36,596 nt of DNA from Pseudomonadota bacterium. GTDB lineage: Bacteria > Pseudomonadota > Gammaproteobacteria > Burkholderiales > SG8-39. This document shows, piece by piece, positions 1 to 6,975 of the stretch (position 1 is its first letter; each line of letters starts with the position of its first letter). The DNA is taken from positions 1 to 36,596 of the forward strand of contig JANXRZ010000210.1 of NCBI GenBank assembly GCA_025352885.1. The letters are read 5' to 3'. A program made the translations under genes and the position numbers. The notes under the pieces are model-generated. The model did not search any database. It saw nothing but the letters and a program-made list of their open reading frames with translations, and was not told where the DNA came from.

Positions 1-76
1 CCAGCGCGCCGCCCAGCAGCCCCAGGCCGATGAGGCCGATGGGTCCGGTGTGCGTTGCGACTTTGGGAGGCGTCAT
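1..76 (-). CDS. N-terminus of an NAD(P)-dependent 3-hydroxyisobutyrate-dehydrogenase-like oxidoreductase (partial)
   Basis: The leftward strand opens with an ATG at 74-76 and stays open to the window edge for 25 codons. Residues 12-24 read GPIGLIGLGLLGG, the first beta strand and glycine-rich turn (GxGxxG) of a Rossmann fold, as found at the start of beta-hydroxyacid dehydrogenases. Only this tip is visible, so substrate and length are unknown. It is divergent from the TAXI-type gene at 189, and about 110 bases between the two starts would hold both promoters. Confidence 0.6.
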   Translation of the reverse strand, partial: MTPPKVATHTGPIGLIGLGLLGGAL

Positions 77-188
77 TGTGCGGGGCGGGGAAGCGAGGCA
101 GTTTATCCGACCATCCGAACGCGGGGCAAGGCGCTGTATGATCCTGCGCGCCCGATGCACAGCGCAGCGGATCAAGGGACGAACAACG

Positions 189-1064
189 ATGCAGGCACAG
201 TCAATCCTTCTCGGCACCGCGACGCCCGGCGGGGGCTTTCCGCTCTATGGCCAGGCGTTCGCGAATGCAGTCAATGCGGCGGATGCGTCGCTTGTCGTCG
301 AGCCGCGCAACACCAAAGGCAGTACGGAAAACGTGCCGTTGCTGAAGGCGGGCACCGTCGACATTGCATTGGTGCAGGGGGAGGTCGCCAATCCGGCGCT
401 CGCCGATCCCGCGAGCGGACTGCGCATCATCGCGGCGATGTATTCCTCGCCCGGCATGTTCGTGGTTCGCGGCGACAGTCCTCACCGGTCGATCGCGAAC
501 CTCAAGGCAAGCGCGGTTGCGTTCGGCGCCAAAGGCTCGGGCCTCACCATCCTCGGCCGCACGGTGATCGATGGGTTGGGCCTTGATGCGGACAAGGACT
601 TCAAGGCGGTCTACCTCGACAAGGCGGGCGATGGACCGCTGATGGTCGCCGATGGCCGCGTGGCCGCGCTCTGGGGCGCGGGCATCGGCTGGCCCGGCTT
701 TACCGCCGTTGCTTCAGCCGGCGGGCGTTTCATCGTGCCGGATGCCGGCGAAATTTCCCGCATCCTCGCCAAGCACCCGTTCCTCAAGCGGCTCACCGTC
801 GCGGCAGGCAGTTACCCTGGTCTGGAGAACCCGTTGGAGTCAGTGGGCTCGTGGAGCTATGTGCTTGCGCGGCCCGGCTTCGAGTCGGAGCTTGCTTATC
901 GCCTTGCGCGCGCGCTGCATGGCGCCGAGCACGCGCTCGCAGAAAGCCTCGAGCAGGCGCGCGAAACGACCGCGGCCAACACGCTCGCCGCCGCGCCGCG
1001 CACCGACCTCATTCATCCAGGCGTGCTGCGCTACCTGCGCGACATCGGCCTGGCCGGCGCCTGA
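189..1064 (+). CDS. TAXI-family TRAP-type solute-binding protein lacking an obvious signal peptide
   Basis: This 291-residue protein resembles TAXI (TRAP-associated extracytoplasmic immunogenic) receptors. It opens with a GTATPGGGFPLYGQAFANAV-type ligand-loop segment and has the internal run VPLLKAGTVDIALVQGE, typical of these periplasmic binding proteins. The ATG at 189 is preceded by AAGGGA at 174-179 with good spacing. The frame stays open upstream to position 30, but the extra residues are basic and do not form a clean signal peptide. From ATG 189 the protein starts straight at the first beta strand. It may therefore be cytoplasmic, exported in another way, or a receptor that lost its leader. 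No TRAP membrane subunit (DctM/DctQ type) is nearby. The family call is firm; ligand and location are unknown. Confidence 0.8.
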   Translation: MQAQSILLGTATPGGGFPLYGQAFANAVNAADASLVVEPRNTKGSTENVPLLKAGTVDIALVQGEVANPALADPASGLRIIAAMYSSPGMFVVRGDSPHRSIANLKASAVAFGAKGSGLTILGRTVIDGLGLDADKDFKAVYLDKAGDGPLMVADGRVAALWGAGIGWPGFTAVASAGGRFIVPDAGEISRILAKHPFLKRLTVAAGSYPGLENPLESVGSWSYVLARPGFESELAYRLARALHGAEHALAESLEQARETTAANTLAAAPRTDLIHPGVLRYLRDIGLAGA

Positions 1065-1065
1065 C

Positions 1066-1644
1066 TCAGCCTGCGCCGGTTTTCGGAATGAACTTCAGCG
1101 CCACGCCATTGTTGCAGTAGCGCTTGCCGGTCGGCGCCGGCCCGTCGTCGAACACGTGGCCGTGATGACCGCCGCAGCGCGCGCAGTGGTATTCGGTGCG
1201 CGGCAGGATCATTTTGAAATCGCGGCTCGTGGCGAATGCCCCCGGGATGGTAGTGAAGAAGCTCGGCCAGCCGGTGCCGCTCTCGAACTTCATGGCCGAC
1301 GTAAATACGGGCAGCCCGCATCCGGCGCACACGAATACGCCGGGCCTTTTTTCGTCGTTCAGCGGGCTCGTGCCCGCCCGCTCGGTGCCCTCTTCGCGAA
1401 GCACCGAATACTGCGCGGGCGACAGGCGCTTCTTCCATTCGTCTTTCGGCAACTCGAGCTTCGAGGTTGGTGACGGGACGCTGGTGCCCTCGGCGAGCAG
1501 CGTCTTCCAGGTGCTTTGCAGGTCTTCCACTGCTGCGGCTCCTTTCCTCGGGGGAGGTTGTAAATGCGGTTGTGCATGCGGGTGCCCTGCCAAGCCGAGC
1601 AGGGGTATGGCGGCAAGCGCCTTGATCAGTGTGCGGCGATCCAT
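1066..1644 (-). CDS. msrB: Peptide-methionine (R)-S-oxide reductase MsrB, exported by a Tat-like signal
   Basis: The enzyme reduces methionine-R-sulfoxide in proteins. This 192-residue form has an N-terminal RRTLIK motif followed by a hydrophobic stretch (residues 3-20), which resembles a Tat signal, so it probably acts in the periplasm. The MsrB domain covers about residues 65-188. Two zinc-binding pairs are visible (C106/C109 in CAGC, C154/C157 in CARC), as are the GTGWPSF active-site loop (W126) and the catalytic cysteine C177 in RYCNNG. The start at 1644 has an AGGAGAG Shine-Dalgarno sequence. The stop lies one base beyond the convergent TAXI-type gene's stop. The mlaF-like gene diverges from it across about 64 bases. 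Confidence 0.95.
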   Translation of the reverse strand: MDRRTLIKALAAIPLLGLAGHPHAQPHLQPPPRKGAAAVEDLQSTWKTLLAEGTSVPSPTSKLELPKDEWKKRLSPAQYSVLREEGTERAGTSPLNDEKRPGVFVCAGCGLPVFTSAMKFESGTGWPSFFTTIPGAFATSRDFKMILPRTEYHCARCGGHHGHVFDDGPAPTGKRYCNNGVALKFIPKTGAG

Positions 1645-1708
1645 CGGTGCCTCTCCTCGAAACGGGCTGTGCGGGGGTTAGTCGATGCCGATGCGCTAAA
1701 CTTACACC

Positions 1709-2539
1709 GTGAATGCTGCTGAAAAACAGGCCGGGTCCGGCAACCTGGTCGAAATCGACAACCTGCATTTCGCATACGGGAACAACGTCATCTTCCGCGG
1801 GCTTTCGCTCAGCGTGCCGCGCGGCAAGCTCGTCGCGATCCTGGGCTCGAGCGGGAGCGGCAAGTCTACGCTCCTCAAGCTGATCGGCGGCCAGATCCGG
1901 CCTTCTTCCGGGGAGGTCCGCGTCGATGGTCAGGTGGTGCACGCGCTTGGGACGGACGCCCTCTACGCGCTTCGCCGCAGGATGGGCATGATGTTCCAGA
2001 CGAGCGGGCTCTTCAGCGACCTCGACGTGTACGAGAACATCGCATTTCCGCTGCGGGAGCACACCGACCTGCCCGAGGACCTGATCCGCCGCCTCGTGCT
2101 CATGAAGCTCGATGCAGTCGGCCTGCGGGGCGCAAGCCGGCTCATGCCCGGCGACCTTTCGGGCGGCATGTCCCGGCGCGTCGCGCTGGCCCGCGCCATC
2201 TCGATGGAGCCGATGCTCTCGATGTATGACGAGCCGTTCGCAGGCCTCGACCCGATTTCCCTCAACGTGATCGCCCAGCTCATTCGCCGTTTGAACGATG
2301 CGCTCGGGACGACTTCGATCGTCGTGACCTACGACGTCAGCGAGACGCTGAGGCTGGTGGATTACATCTACGTAATTGCCGATGGCGTGCTCGCGGGCGC
2401 GGGGACGCCTGAGGAGTTGAAAGCCTCGGAGGATCCCTTCCTCGTGCAGTTCCTCAACGCCCTGCCCGATGGCCCGGTCAAATTCGACCTGCCGGCCCCT
2501 CCCATGGCCGAAGACTTGGGACTGGTTACGCCGGCGTGA
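1709..2539 (+). CDS. mlaF: MlaF-type ABC ATPase of phospholipid transport, with tyrosine at the H-loop position
   Basis: The 276-residue ATPase matches MlaF, the nucleotide-binding subunit of the Mla inner-membrane complex for retrograde phospholipid transport. Visible motifs are Walker A GSSGSGKST (46-54), Q-loop Q97, signature LSGGM (150-154), Walker B with D174/E175, and the MlaF-like tail QFLNALPDGPVKF. The switch histidine expected in VVTHD is a tyrosine here (Y208, codon TAC), so hydrolysis may be impaired. The start is GTG at 1709 with no Shine-Dalgarno sequence. A TAAACT hexamer at 1697-1702 suggests an almost leaderless transcript. The next gene overlaps by GTGA. None of mlaE, mlaD, mlaC or mlaB is in the window, which is unusual for this family. 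Confidence 0.88.
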   Translation: MNAAEKQAGSGNLVEIDNLHFAYGNNVIFRGLSLSVPRGKLVAILGSSGSGKSTLLKLIGGQIRPSSGEVRVDGQVVHALGTDALYALRRRMGMMFQTSGLFSDLDVYENIAFPLREHTDLPEDLIRRLVLMKLDAVGLRGASRLMPGDLSGGMSRRVALARAISMEPMLSMYDEPFAGLDPISLNVIAQLIRRLNDALGTTSIVVTYDVSETLRLVDYIYVIADGVLAGAGTPEELKASEDPFLVQFLNALPDGPVKFDLPAPPMAEDLGLVTPA

Positions 2540-2766
2540 ATACCAATCTCGAGACGCCCCGCCTGTCGGACATCGATTCGGTCAATCCTGATGGGGCGGC
2601 CAAGGCCACGCGGATAGTGTTCAACACCGCCGATGGCACCGGCCACGTTACCTGCGCGTTCGGGAACGAGGTGCTGCCTCAGTTGTTCCAGGCGCTGCTT
2701 GAAACCCGCCATCCGGGAGTGCTGCGCCTCCTTGAAACTGCGAAGGCAAACAAGCCGCCGCAGTAG
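2536..2766 (+). CDS. Small hypothetical protein coupled to the MlaF-type ATPase
   Basis: This 76-residue protein starts at a GTG whose last bases overlap the mlaF stop (GTGA), so it is probably translationally coupled. It is soluble, with no signal peptide or membrane segment. A central FGNEVLPQLFQALLETRHPGVLRLLET segment (about 43-69) looks helical. I do not recognise the family. The tight coupling suggests a partner or regulator of the ATPase, but that is inference from position only. Confidence 0.6.
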   Translation: MNTNLETPRLSDIDSVNPDGAAKATRIVFNTADGTGHVTCAFGNEVLPQLFQALLETRHPGVLRLLETAKANKPPQ

Positions 2767-2775
2767 CGTCTCCTC

Positions 2776-2817
2776 TTGTAGGCCGAACACCTACAACCCG
2801 GGCGACTTATTCCTACA
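2776..2817 (+). promoter_or_regulatory. Operator-like dyad TTGTAGG-N7-CCTACAA plus a third half-site
   Basis: TTGTAGG (2776-2782) and CCTACAA (2790-2796) form a perfect 7-bp inverted repeat around seven bases. A further CCTACA at 2812-2817 repeats the right half exactly 22 bp later, two helical turns, so all half-sites would face the same side. A TAAATT hexamer at 2839-2844 lies 21 nt after the last half-site and would serve the 29-codon gene at 2874. The same dyad occurs at 8945-8963 and 33052-33070. A weak hairpin after the previous gene is the alternative, but there is no T-run. Confidence 0.6.
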
Positions 2818-2838
2818 GTCTTGCTCGCCGAATGTGCC

Positions 2839-2844
2839 TAAATT
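2839..2844 (+). promoter_or_regulatory. Probable -10 hexamer TAAATT for the 29-codon gene
   Basis: TAAATT matches four of six bases of the -10 consensus. It lies 21 nt after the CCTACA half-site, the same distance as at the split-kinase promoter. It would start transcription near 2851, leaving a leader of about 23 bases that contains the GAGG ribosome-binding site. No convincing -35 is seen, consistent with an activator-dependent promoter. Confidence 0.4.
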
Positions 2845-2873
2845 CCCGTACTTGCAGGGCCTGAGGTCGAAAA

Positions 2874-2963
2874 ATGGGTACCGGGACCACATGGCTGGAT
2901 TTCGCGATGCTGGCAGTGGCGCTGGTTACGGCCATGTTGGCTGCCGCGTTGGAACTTCTCTAG
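2874..2963 (+). CDS. 29-residue single-span membrane peptide
   Basis: An ATG at 2874 is preceded by GAGG at 2863-2866 with seven-base spacing. It opens a 29-codon frame that begins MGTGTTWLDFAMLAVALVTA and ends in LELL before TAG. Almost the whole peptide is one hydrophobic helix, so it would sit in the inner membrane. It lies immediately downstream of the TGTAGG dyad and TAAATT hexamer, in the gap between the mlaF pair and the convergent LOG gene. No family is recognised. A ribosome-binding site, dedicated promoter signals and a clean single-helix composition argue that it is a real small protein. Confidence 0.5.
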   Translation: MGTGTTWLDFAMLAVALVTAMLAAALELL

Positions 2964-2970
2964 GCAGTCT

Positions 2971-3738
2971 TCATTGCTCGGGTGAGCGCGTGGGGGCCAT
3001 GGCTGGCGTCTGCGGCTCGGGCGCGGCCGCGAGGGACGCTTGAAGCATCGCAAGTGCGCTTGCCGGGTCGTCTACAAACCGAAAAAGGCCAAGATCGCGC
3101 TCGCTGATCATGCCATGCCTGGCAAGCGCGTCGAAATTAATGACCTCTTTCCAGTAGGCGGAGCCATACAGGAAGATGGGGATGGGCCTTGCGAATTTGC
3201 CGGTTTGCGAAAGGGTGAGGATCTCTGTGAGTTCGTCGAGGGTCCCGAATCCCCCCGGAAACACGACCAGTGCCCGGGCGAGATAAGCGAACCACAGCTT
3301 GCGCATGAAAAAATAATGAAATTCGAAGCACAGGTTCGGCGAAATCCAGGCATTAGGCTTCTGCTCATAAGGCAGGCCGATGTTCAGTCCTATGGTGCAG
3401 CCGCCTGCTTCCGAGGCGCCGCGGTTGGCCGCTTCCATGATGCCGGGTCCCCCACCGGAGCACACCGCATAGCGGCAGGCGGTCTCATCAAGGGATTTTG
3501 CCCAGTGCGTAACTATGCGGGCAAGTTCGCGCGCCTCTTCGTAATACCGGCCGAGCGGCCCGTCCTGCGTGATGCGCGCGGATCCGAAAAAAACGATCGT
3601 GTCCTTGATGCGCTCGCGTCGGAAAGCTTCCAGCGGCGAAAGGTATTCCGCGAGGATGCGCAAAGGCCTCGCCGCCTCGCTGTCGAGGAAATGCAGGTTC
3701 TTGTAGGCGAGCGGATGGTCGGTCTTCGGAGCGGTCAT
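2971..3738 (-). CDS. LOG-family (TIGR00730-type) nucleotide phosphoribohydrolase-like protein
   Basis: LOG proteins are Rossmann-like hydrolases that cleave the base-ribose bond of nucleoside 5'-monophosphates; bacterial members are often mislabelled lysine decarboxylases. The 255-residue protein shows FGSARI (51-56), the phosphate-binding GGGPGIMEAANRGA (95-108) and the family signature PGGFGTLDELTE (161-172). The frame stays open upstream to 3861. I chose ATG 3738 because the extra upstream residues look non-coding in composition and a GGGGA stretch precedes 3738. It is divergent from the KaiC-like gene across about 210 bases. It lies convergent to the 29-codon gene, with seven bases between their ends. 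Confidence 0.88.
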   Translation of the reverse strand: MTAPKTDHPLAYKNLHFLDSEAARPLRILAEYLSPLEAFRRERIKDTIVFFGSARITQDGPLGRYYEEARELARIVTHWAKSLDETACRYAVCSGGGPGIMEAANRGASEAGGCTIGLNIGLPYEQKPNAWISPNLCFEFHYFFMRKLWFAYLARALVVFPGGFGTLDELTEILTLSQTGKFARPIPIFLYGSAYWKEVINFDALARHGMISERDLGLFRFVDDPASALAMLQASLAAAPEPQTPAMAPTRSPEQ

Positions 3739-3950
3739 GGCGGTCGAATCCCCGTCGGGAAAGTGGGCGTGCGTTGCGATGCGAGTGTAGCAATCCCGTT
3801 CGCGCGCGAGGGCTCGTCCATGGTGCGCCAGCGCACCGAAAGACGAAGCCGATTTCAGCACACTGATCCGCGTCCGCCGGCCTCGCTAGGCAGGTCATAC
3901 GTTCTTAACTCCAACATCGACGCGGGTCGTCCAGGGAGACCGGAAAGCGC

Positions 3951-5432
3951 ATGAATAAAACGCCAATCGACGTATGCGGGACCGGCATTTCGGGCCTCGA
4001 CAGCGTGCTGGGCGGCGGGTTGCCCCGCAACCGCCTTTATCTCGTGGACGGGAACCCCGGCGTAGGCAAGACGACGCTCGCGCTCCAGTTCCTGCTCGAA
4101 GGCGTCAGGGCGGGCGAGCGATGCCTGTACGTCACGCTTTCGGAGAGTAAGCCCGAACTCGAGTCGGTCGCGCTTTCCCATGAATGGGACCTCTCCGGCA
4201 TCGACGTGATCGAGTTATCCTCGATCGAGCGCTCGCTCGCAGGCAAGTCGCGCAACACGATGTTCCAGTCCGCCGAGGTGGAATTGACGGCGCTCAGCAC
4301 CCTGCTCATGGAGGAGATCGAATCGATCAAGCCCGCGCGCGTGGTGCTCGATTCGTTGTCCGAGATGCGCCTGCTCGCGCAGAACCCGCTTCGCTACCGC
4401 CGCCAGATCCTTACCTTCAAGCAGCGCATGGCCGAACGCGAGTGCACCGTCCTGCTGCTGGACGATCGCAGCGCGGTGGGCGCCGACGTCCAGGTGCAAA
4501 GTATCGTGCATGGCGTCGTCTCGCTCTCCATGGCGCCCATCAAGTACGGCATCTTCCGGCGCTGCCTCATGATCACGAAGCTGCGGGCGGTGCGCTTTCG
4601 CGAAGGCAATCACGACTACGCGATCCGCAAGGGCGGCCTGCAGGTCTATCCGCGGTTGGTGGCCGCCGAGCACCGCGCGAAGTTCGAAAAGGCGCTCGCC
4701 TCGAGCGCGGAGCCCGAGCTCGATGCATTGCTCGGCGGCGGGCTGCATTCGGGCACGAGCAACCTCTTCATGGGCGCGGCCGGCAGCGGGAAGTCGACGC
4801 TTGCCAGCATGTTCGTGCATGCGGCCGCAAGACGCGGCGAGCGCGTCAGCTATTACGCGTTCGACGAATCCCTGCACCTCCTGACCGATCGCGCGCGCGA
4901 GCTCGGCATGGACTTGGCGCCGCATGTGAAATCGGGGCTTCTTAATCTGCACCAGGTCGACCCGGCCGAGATCGCCCCGGGCGAACTCGCCCACCAGATC
5001 CTCGAGGACGTATCCAAGCAGAAGACCAAGCTGGTCGTGCTCGACAGCCTGAACGGCTACATCAACGCAATGCCGAACGAGGATTTCCTCAACCTTCACC
5101 TGCACGAGTTGCTCAGCTACCTCAATCAGCAGGGGGTGGTGACGATCATGGTGCTCGCGCAGCACGGCCTGGTTGGGCCGATGGGCGCACCCGTCGACGT
5201 GAGCTATCTCGCCGATACGGTCGTCCTCACGCGCTACTTCGAAGCGAGGGGCGAGCTCAAGAAAGCGATCTCCGTAATGAAGAAGCGCAGCGGCGCGCAC
5301 GAAATGTCGATCCGCGAGCTGAAGATGGCCGATGGCCGCGTGCGCATCGGACCGGCGCTGTCGGAGTTCGAAGGCGTCCTGACGGGGGTGCCCCGGATGC
5401 TCGGCGGCACCGCCCCCACTGCCCGCGAATAG
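3951..5432 (+). CDS. KaiC-like tandem RecA-type ATPase
   Basis: The 493-residue protein has two KaiC/RecA domains. Domain I runs about 5-240 with Walker A GNPGVGKTT (34-42) and Walker B LD around 133. Domain II runs about 250-470 with Walker A GAAGSGKST (275-283) and LVVLDS around 361-366. The paired catalytic glutamates after strand 2 of cyanobacterial KaiC are reduced to SES and DES. By alignment from memory, the autophosphorylation pair S431/T432 corresponds to S418/Y419, so only the serine is kept. No KaiA or KaiB is in the window, so a circadian oscillator is unlikely. The gene is followed after two bases by a hybrid histidine kinase. KaiC-like plus kinase pairs in soil and water bacteria are thought to be stress or light-linked switches. 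Cytoplasmic. Confidence 0.88.
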   Translation: MNKTPIDVCGTGISGLDSVLGGGLPRNRLYLVDGNPGVGKTTLALQFLLEGVRAGERCLYVTLSESKPELESVALSHEWDLSGIDVIELSSIERSLAGKSRNTMFQSAEVELTALSTLLMEEIESIKPARVVLDSLSEMRLLAQNPLRYRRQILTFKQRMAERECTVLLLDDRSAVGADVQVQSIVHGVVSLSMAPIKYGIFRRCLMITKLRAVRFREGNHDYAIRKGGLQVYPRLVAAEHRAKFEKALASSAEPELDALLGGGLHSGTSNLFMGAAGSGKSTLASMFVHAAARRGERVSYYAFDESLHLLTDRARELGMDLAPHVKSGLLNLHQVDPAEIAPGELAHQILEDVSKQKTKLVVLDSLNGYINAMPNEDFLNLHLHELLSYLNQQGVVTIMVLAQHGLVGPMGAPVDVSYLADTVVLTRYFEARGELKKAISVMKKRSGAHEMSIRELKMADGRVRIGPALSEFEGVLTGVPRMLGGTAPTARE

Positions 5433-5434
5433 AG

Positions 5435-6964
5435 ATGCACTCAAGCTATACGGAAGCGCTGGTCGTCACCCCGAATTCGGTTGACGCCGATCTCGCGCGC
5501 TCTTTCCTGCAGGACGGGGGCATTCCTTCGCGCGCCTGCAGCACCCTTGCCGAGTTGCCCACGAGGCTCATGCACGGCGCCGGCTGCGTCGTGATCGTCG
5601 AGGAAGCACTCATCGACGAGGAGATGCCGGCCCTGCGCGAAGCGCTCGACTCGCAGCCGCCCTGGTCGGACATCCCGGTCATCCTCGTCGCCAACGAAGA
5701 CGCAGAGTTGCGGGCGATGGTGGAGCGCGCCTTCCCCAATTCCGGCAACATCACCCTGCTATCGCGTCCGCTGCACCCGCTGACGCTGCTTTCGGCGGTC
5801 GAGGTGGGCTTGCGCGCCCGTCACCGGCAGGTCCAGGTGCGCGACCTGATTGCGCAGCGCGAAGAAGCGCTTCGCCAGCGCGACGAGTTCGTGGCCATGC
5901 TCGCGCACGAGTTGCGCAATCCGCTGGCCCCGATGCGCAACGCCGTCTACCTGCAGAAGAGCCTGCCGATCGATGACCCGACGTTCGAGCGGACGAGGGA
6001 CATCTTCGATCGCCAGACGACCCACCTCGCGAGGCTGGTGGACGATCTGCTCGACGTCGCGCGGCTCGAGCGCGGGAAGGTGCAGCTGCAGTTGAAGCGC
6101 ATCGACCTCAACCAGGCGGTGGCCGCAGCGGTCGAAGCGTCCCAACCGACCAGCCTCGCTGCCGGTCACTCCGTAGAGGTGGAGCTCTCGGGCGATCCCC
6201 TGCCTTTGCAGGCGGATGGCGTACGCATCGAGCAGATCATGTCGAACCTCCTCAATAACGCGTGCAAGTTCACCCCTACGGGCGGCCGCATCAGCGTGCG
6301 CACGCGCAATGACGGATCGAGCGCCGAGGTGAGCGTTCAGGACAGCGGCGTGGGGATCGATCCGGAGGTGATCGACGACATGTTCAACCCGTTCACGCAG
6401 GGCGACCAGACGCTGGCGCGCTCAACTGGCGGGCTCGGGATAGGGCTGACCATCGCCCGGCGGGTGGCAAACCTCCATGGCGGGACACTCACGGCTCACA
6501 GCGCGGGCCGGGGGAAGGGCACCACTTTCTGCGCCCGCTTCCCGCTGGCGCTCGAGGAGAAGGCCGCCGTCCCGCGGCCGTCGTCGGAGACCGGGGCGTC
6601 GACCCCGAAGCGTGTCCTCGTGGTCGACGACAACGCGGACATCCGCGATTCGCTCGGCATGCTGCTCGGCATGTGGGGCCACCAGGTATCCGTTGCCGAG
6701 TCGGGGGAGAAGGCACTGGAACTCGCCAAGCTCGACCACCCGGACGTGGCGCTGGTCGACATCGGCCTGCCCGGCATGAATGGCTATGACGTCGCACAGG
6801 AAATCCGCCGCGTGTCCTCGGGCTGGGACTCGTCGATCAAGCTCGTCGCGATTACCGGCTACGGGCAGCCGGCCGACCGTGAGCGCGCGCTGGCCTCGGG
6901 TTTCGATCGCCACATGCTCAAACCGGTCGACCCCGCACAGCTGGAAAAAGTTTTCGCCGACTGA
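5435..6964 (+). CDS. Hybrid histidine kinase paired with the KaiC-like protein
   Basis: This 509-residue cytoplasmic kinase starts two bases after the KaiC-like stop, so the two are an operon. Residues 1-125 look like a degenerate receiver: the acidic pair is absent, VVIVEE stands where the phospho-aspartate would be, and RP replaces the usual KP. HisKA follows with phospho-acceptor H158 in HELRNPLAP. Next is a HATPase_c domain (about 260-375, N box NNACKF, GLGIGLT). A complete C-terminal receiver (about 393-507) has VVDDN, the phosphorylatable Asp in LVDIGLPG and KPVD. No membrane segment is seen. Input probably comes through the KaiC-like partner (inference). It converges on the next kinase with 11 bases between stops. 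Confidence 0.92.
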   Translation: MHSSYTEALVVTPNSVDADLARSFLQDGGIPSRACSTLAELPTRLMHGAGCVVIVEEALIDEEMPALREALDSQPPWSDIPVILVANEDAELRAMVERAFPNSGNITLLSRPLHPLTLLSAVEVGLRARHRQVQVRDLIAQREEALRQRDEFVAMLAHELRNPLAPMRNAVYLQKSLPIDDPTFERTRDIFDRQTTHLARLVDDLLDVARLERGKVQLQLKRIDLNQAVAAAVEASQPTSLAAGHSVEVELSGDPLPLQADGVRIEQIMSNLLNNACKFTPTGGRISVRTRNDGSSAEVSVQDSGVGIDPEVIDDMFNPFTQGDQTLARSTGGLGIGLTIARRVANLHGGTLTAHSAGRGKGTTFCARFPLALEEKAAVPRPSSETGASTPKRVLVVDDNADIRDSLGMLLGMWGHQVSVAESGEKALELAKLDHPDVALVDIGLPGMNGYDVAQEIRRVSSGWDSSIKLVAITGYGQPADRERALASGFDRHMLKPVDPAQLEKVFAD

Positions 6965-6975
6965 CCCGGCCGCAG

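Noticed and set aside
3700..3706. TTGTAGG within the LOG gene
   Set aside because: No matching CCTACA half at seven-base spacing and it lies inside coding sequence.
3951..5432. KaiC-like gene as a circadian clock
   Set aside because: No KaiA or KaiB is present and the phosphosite pair is incomplete, so a true oscillator is not supported.
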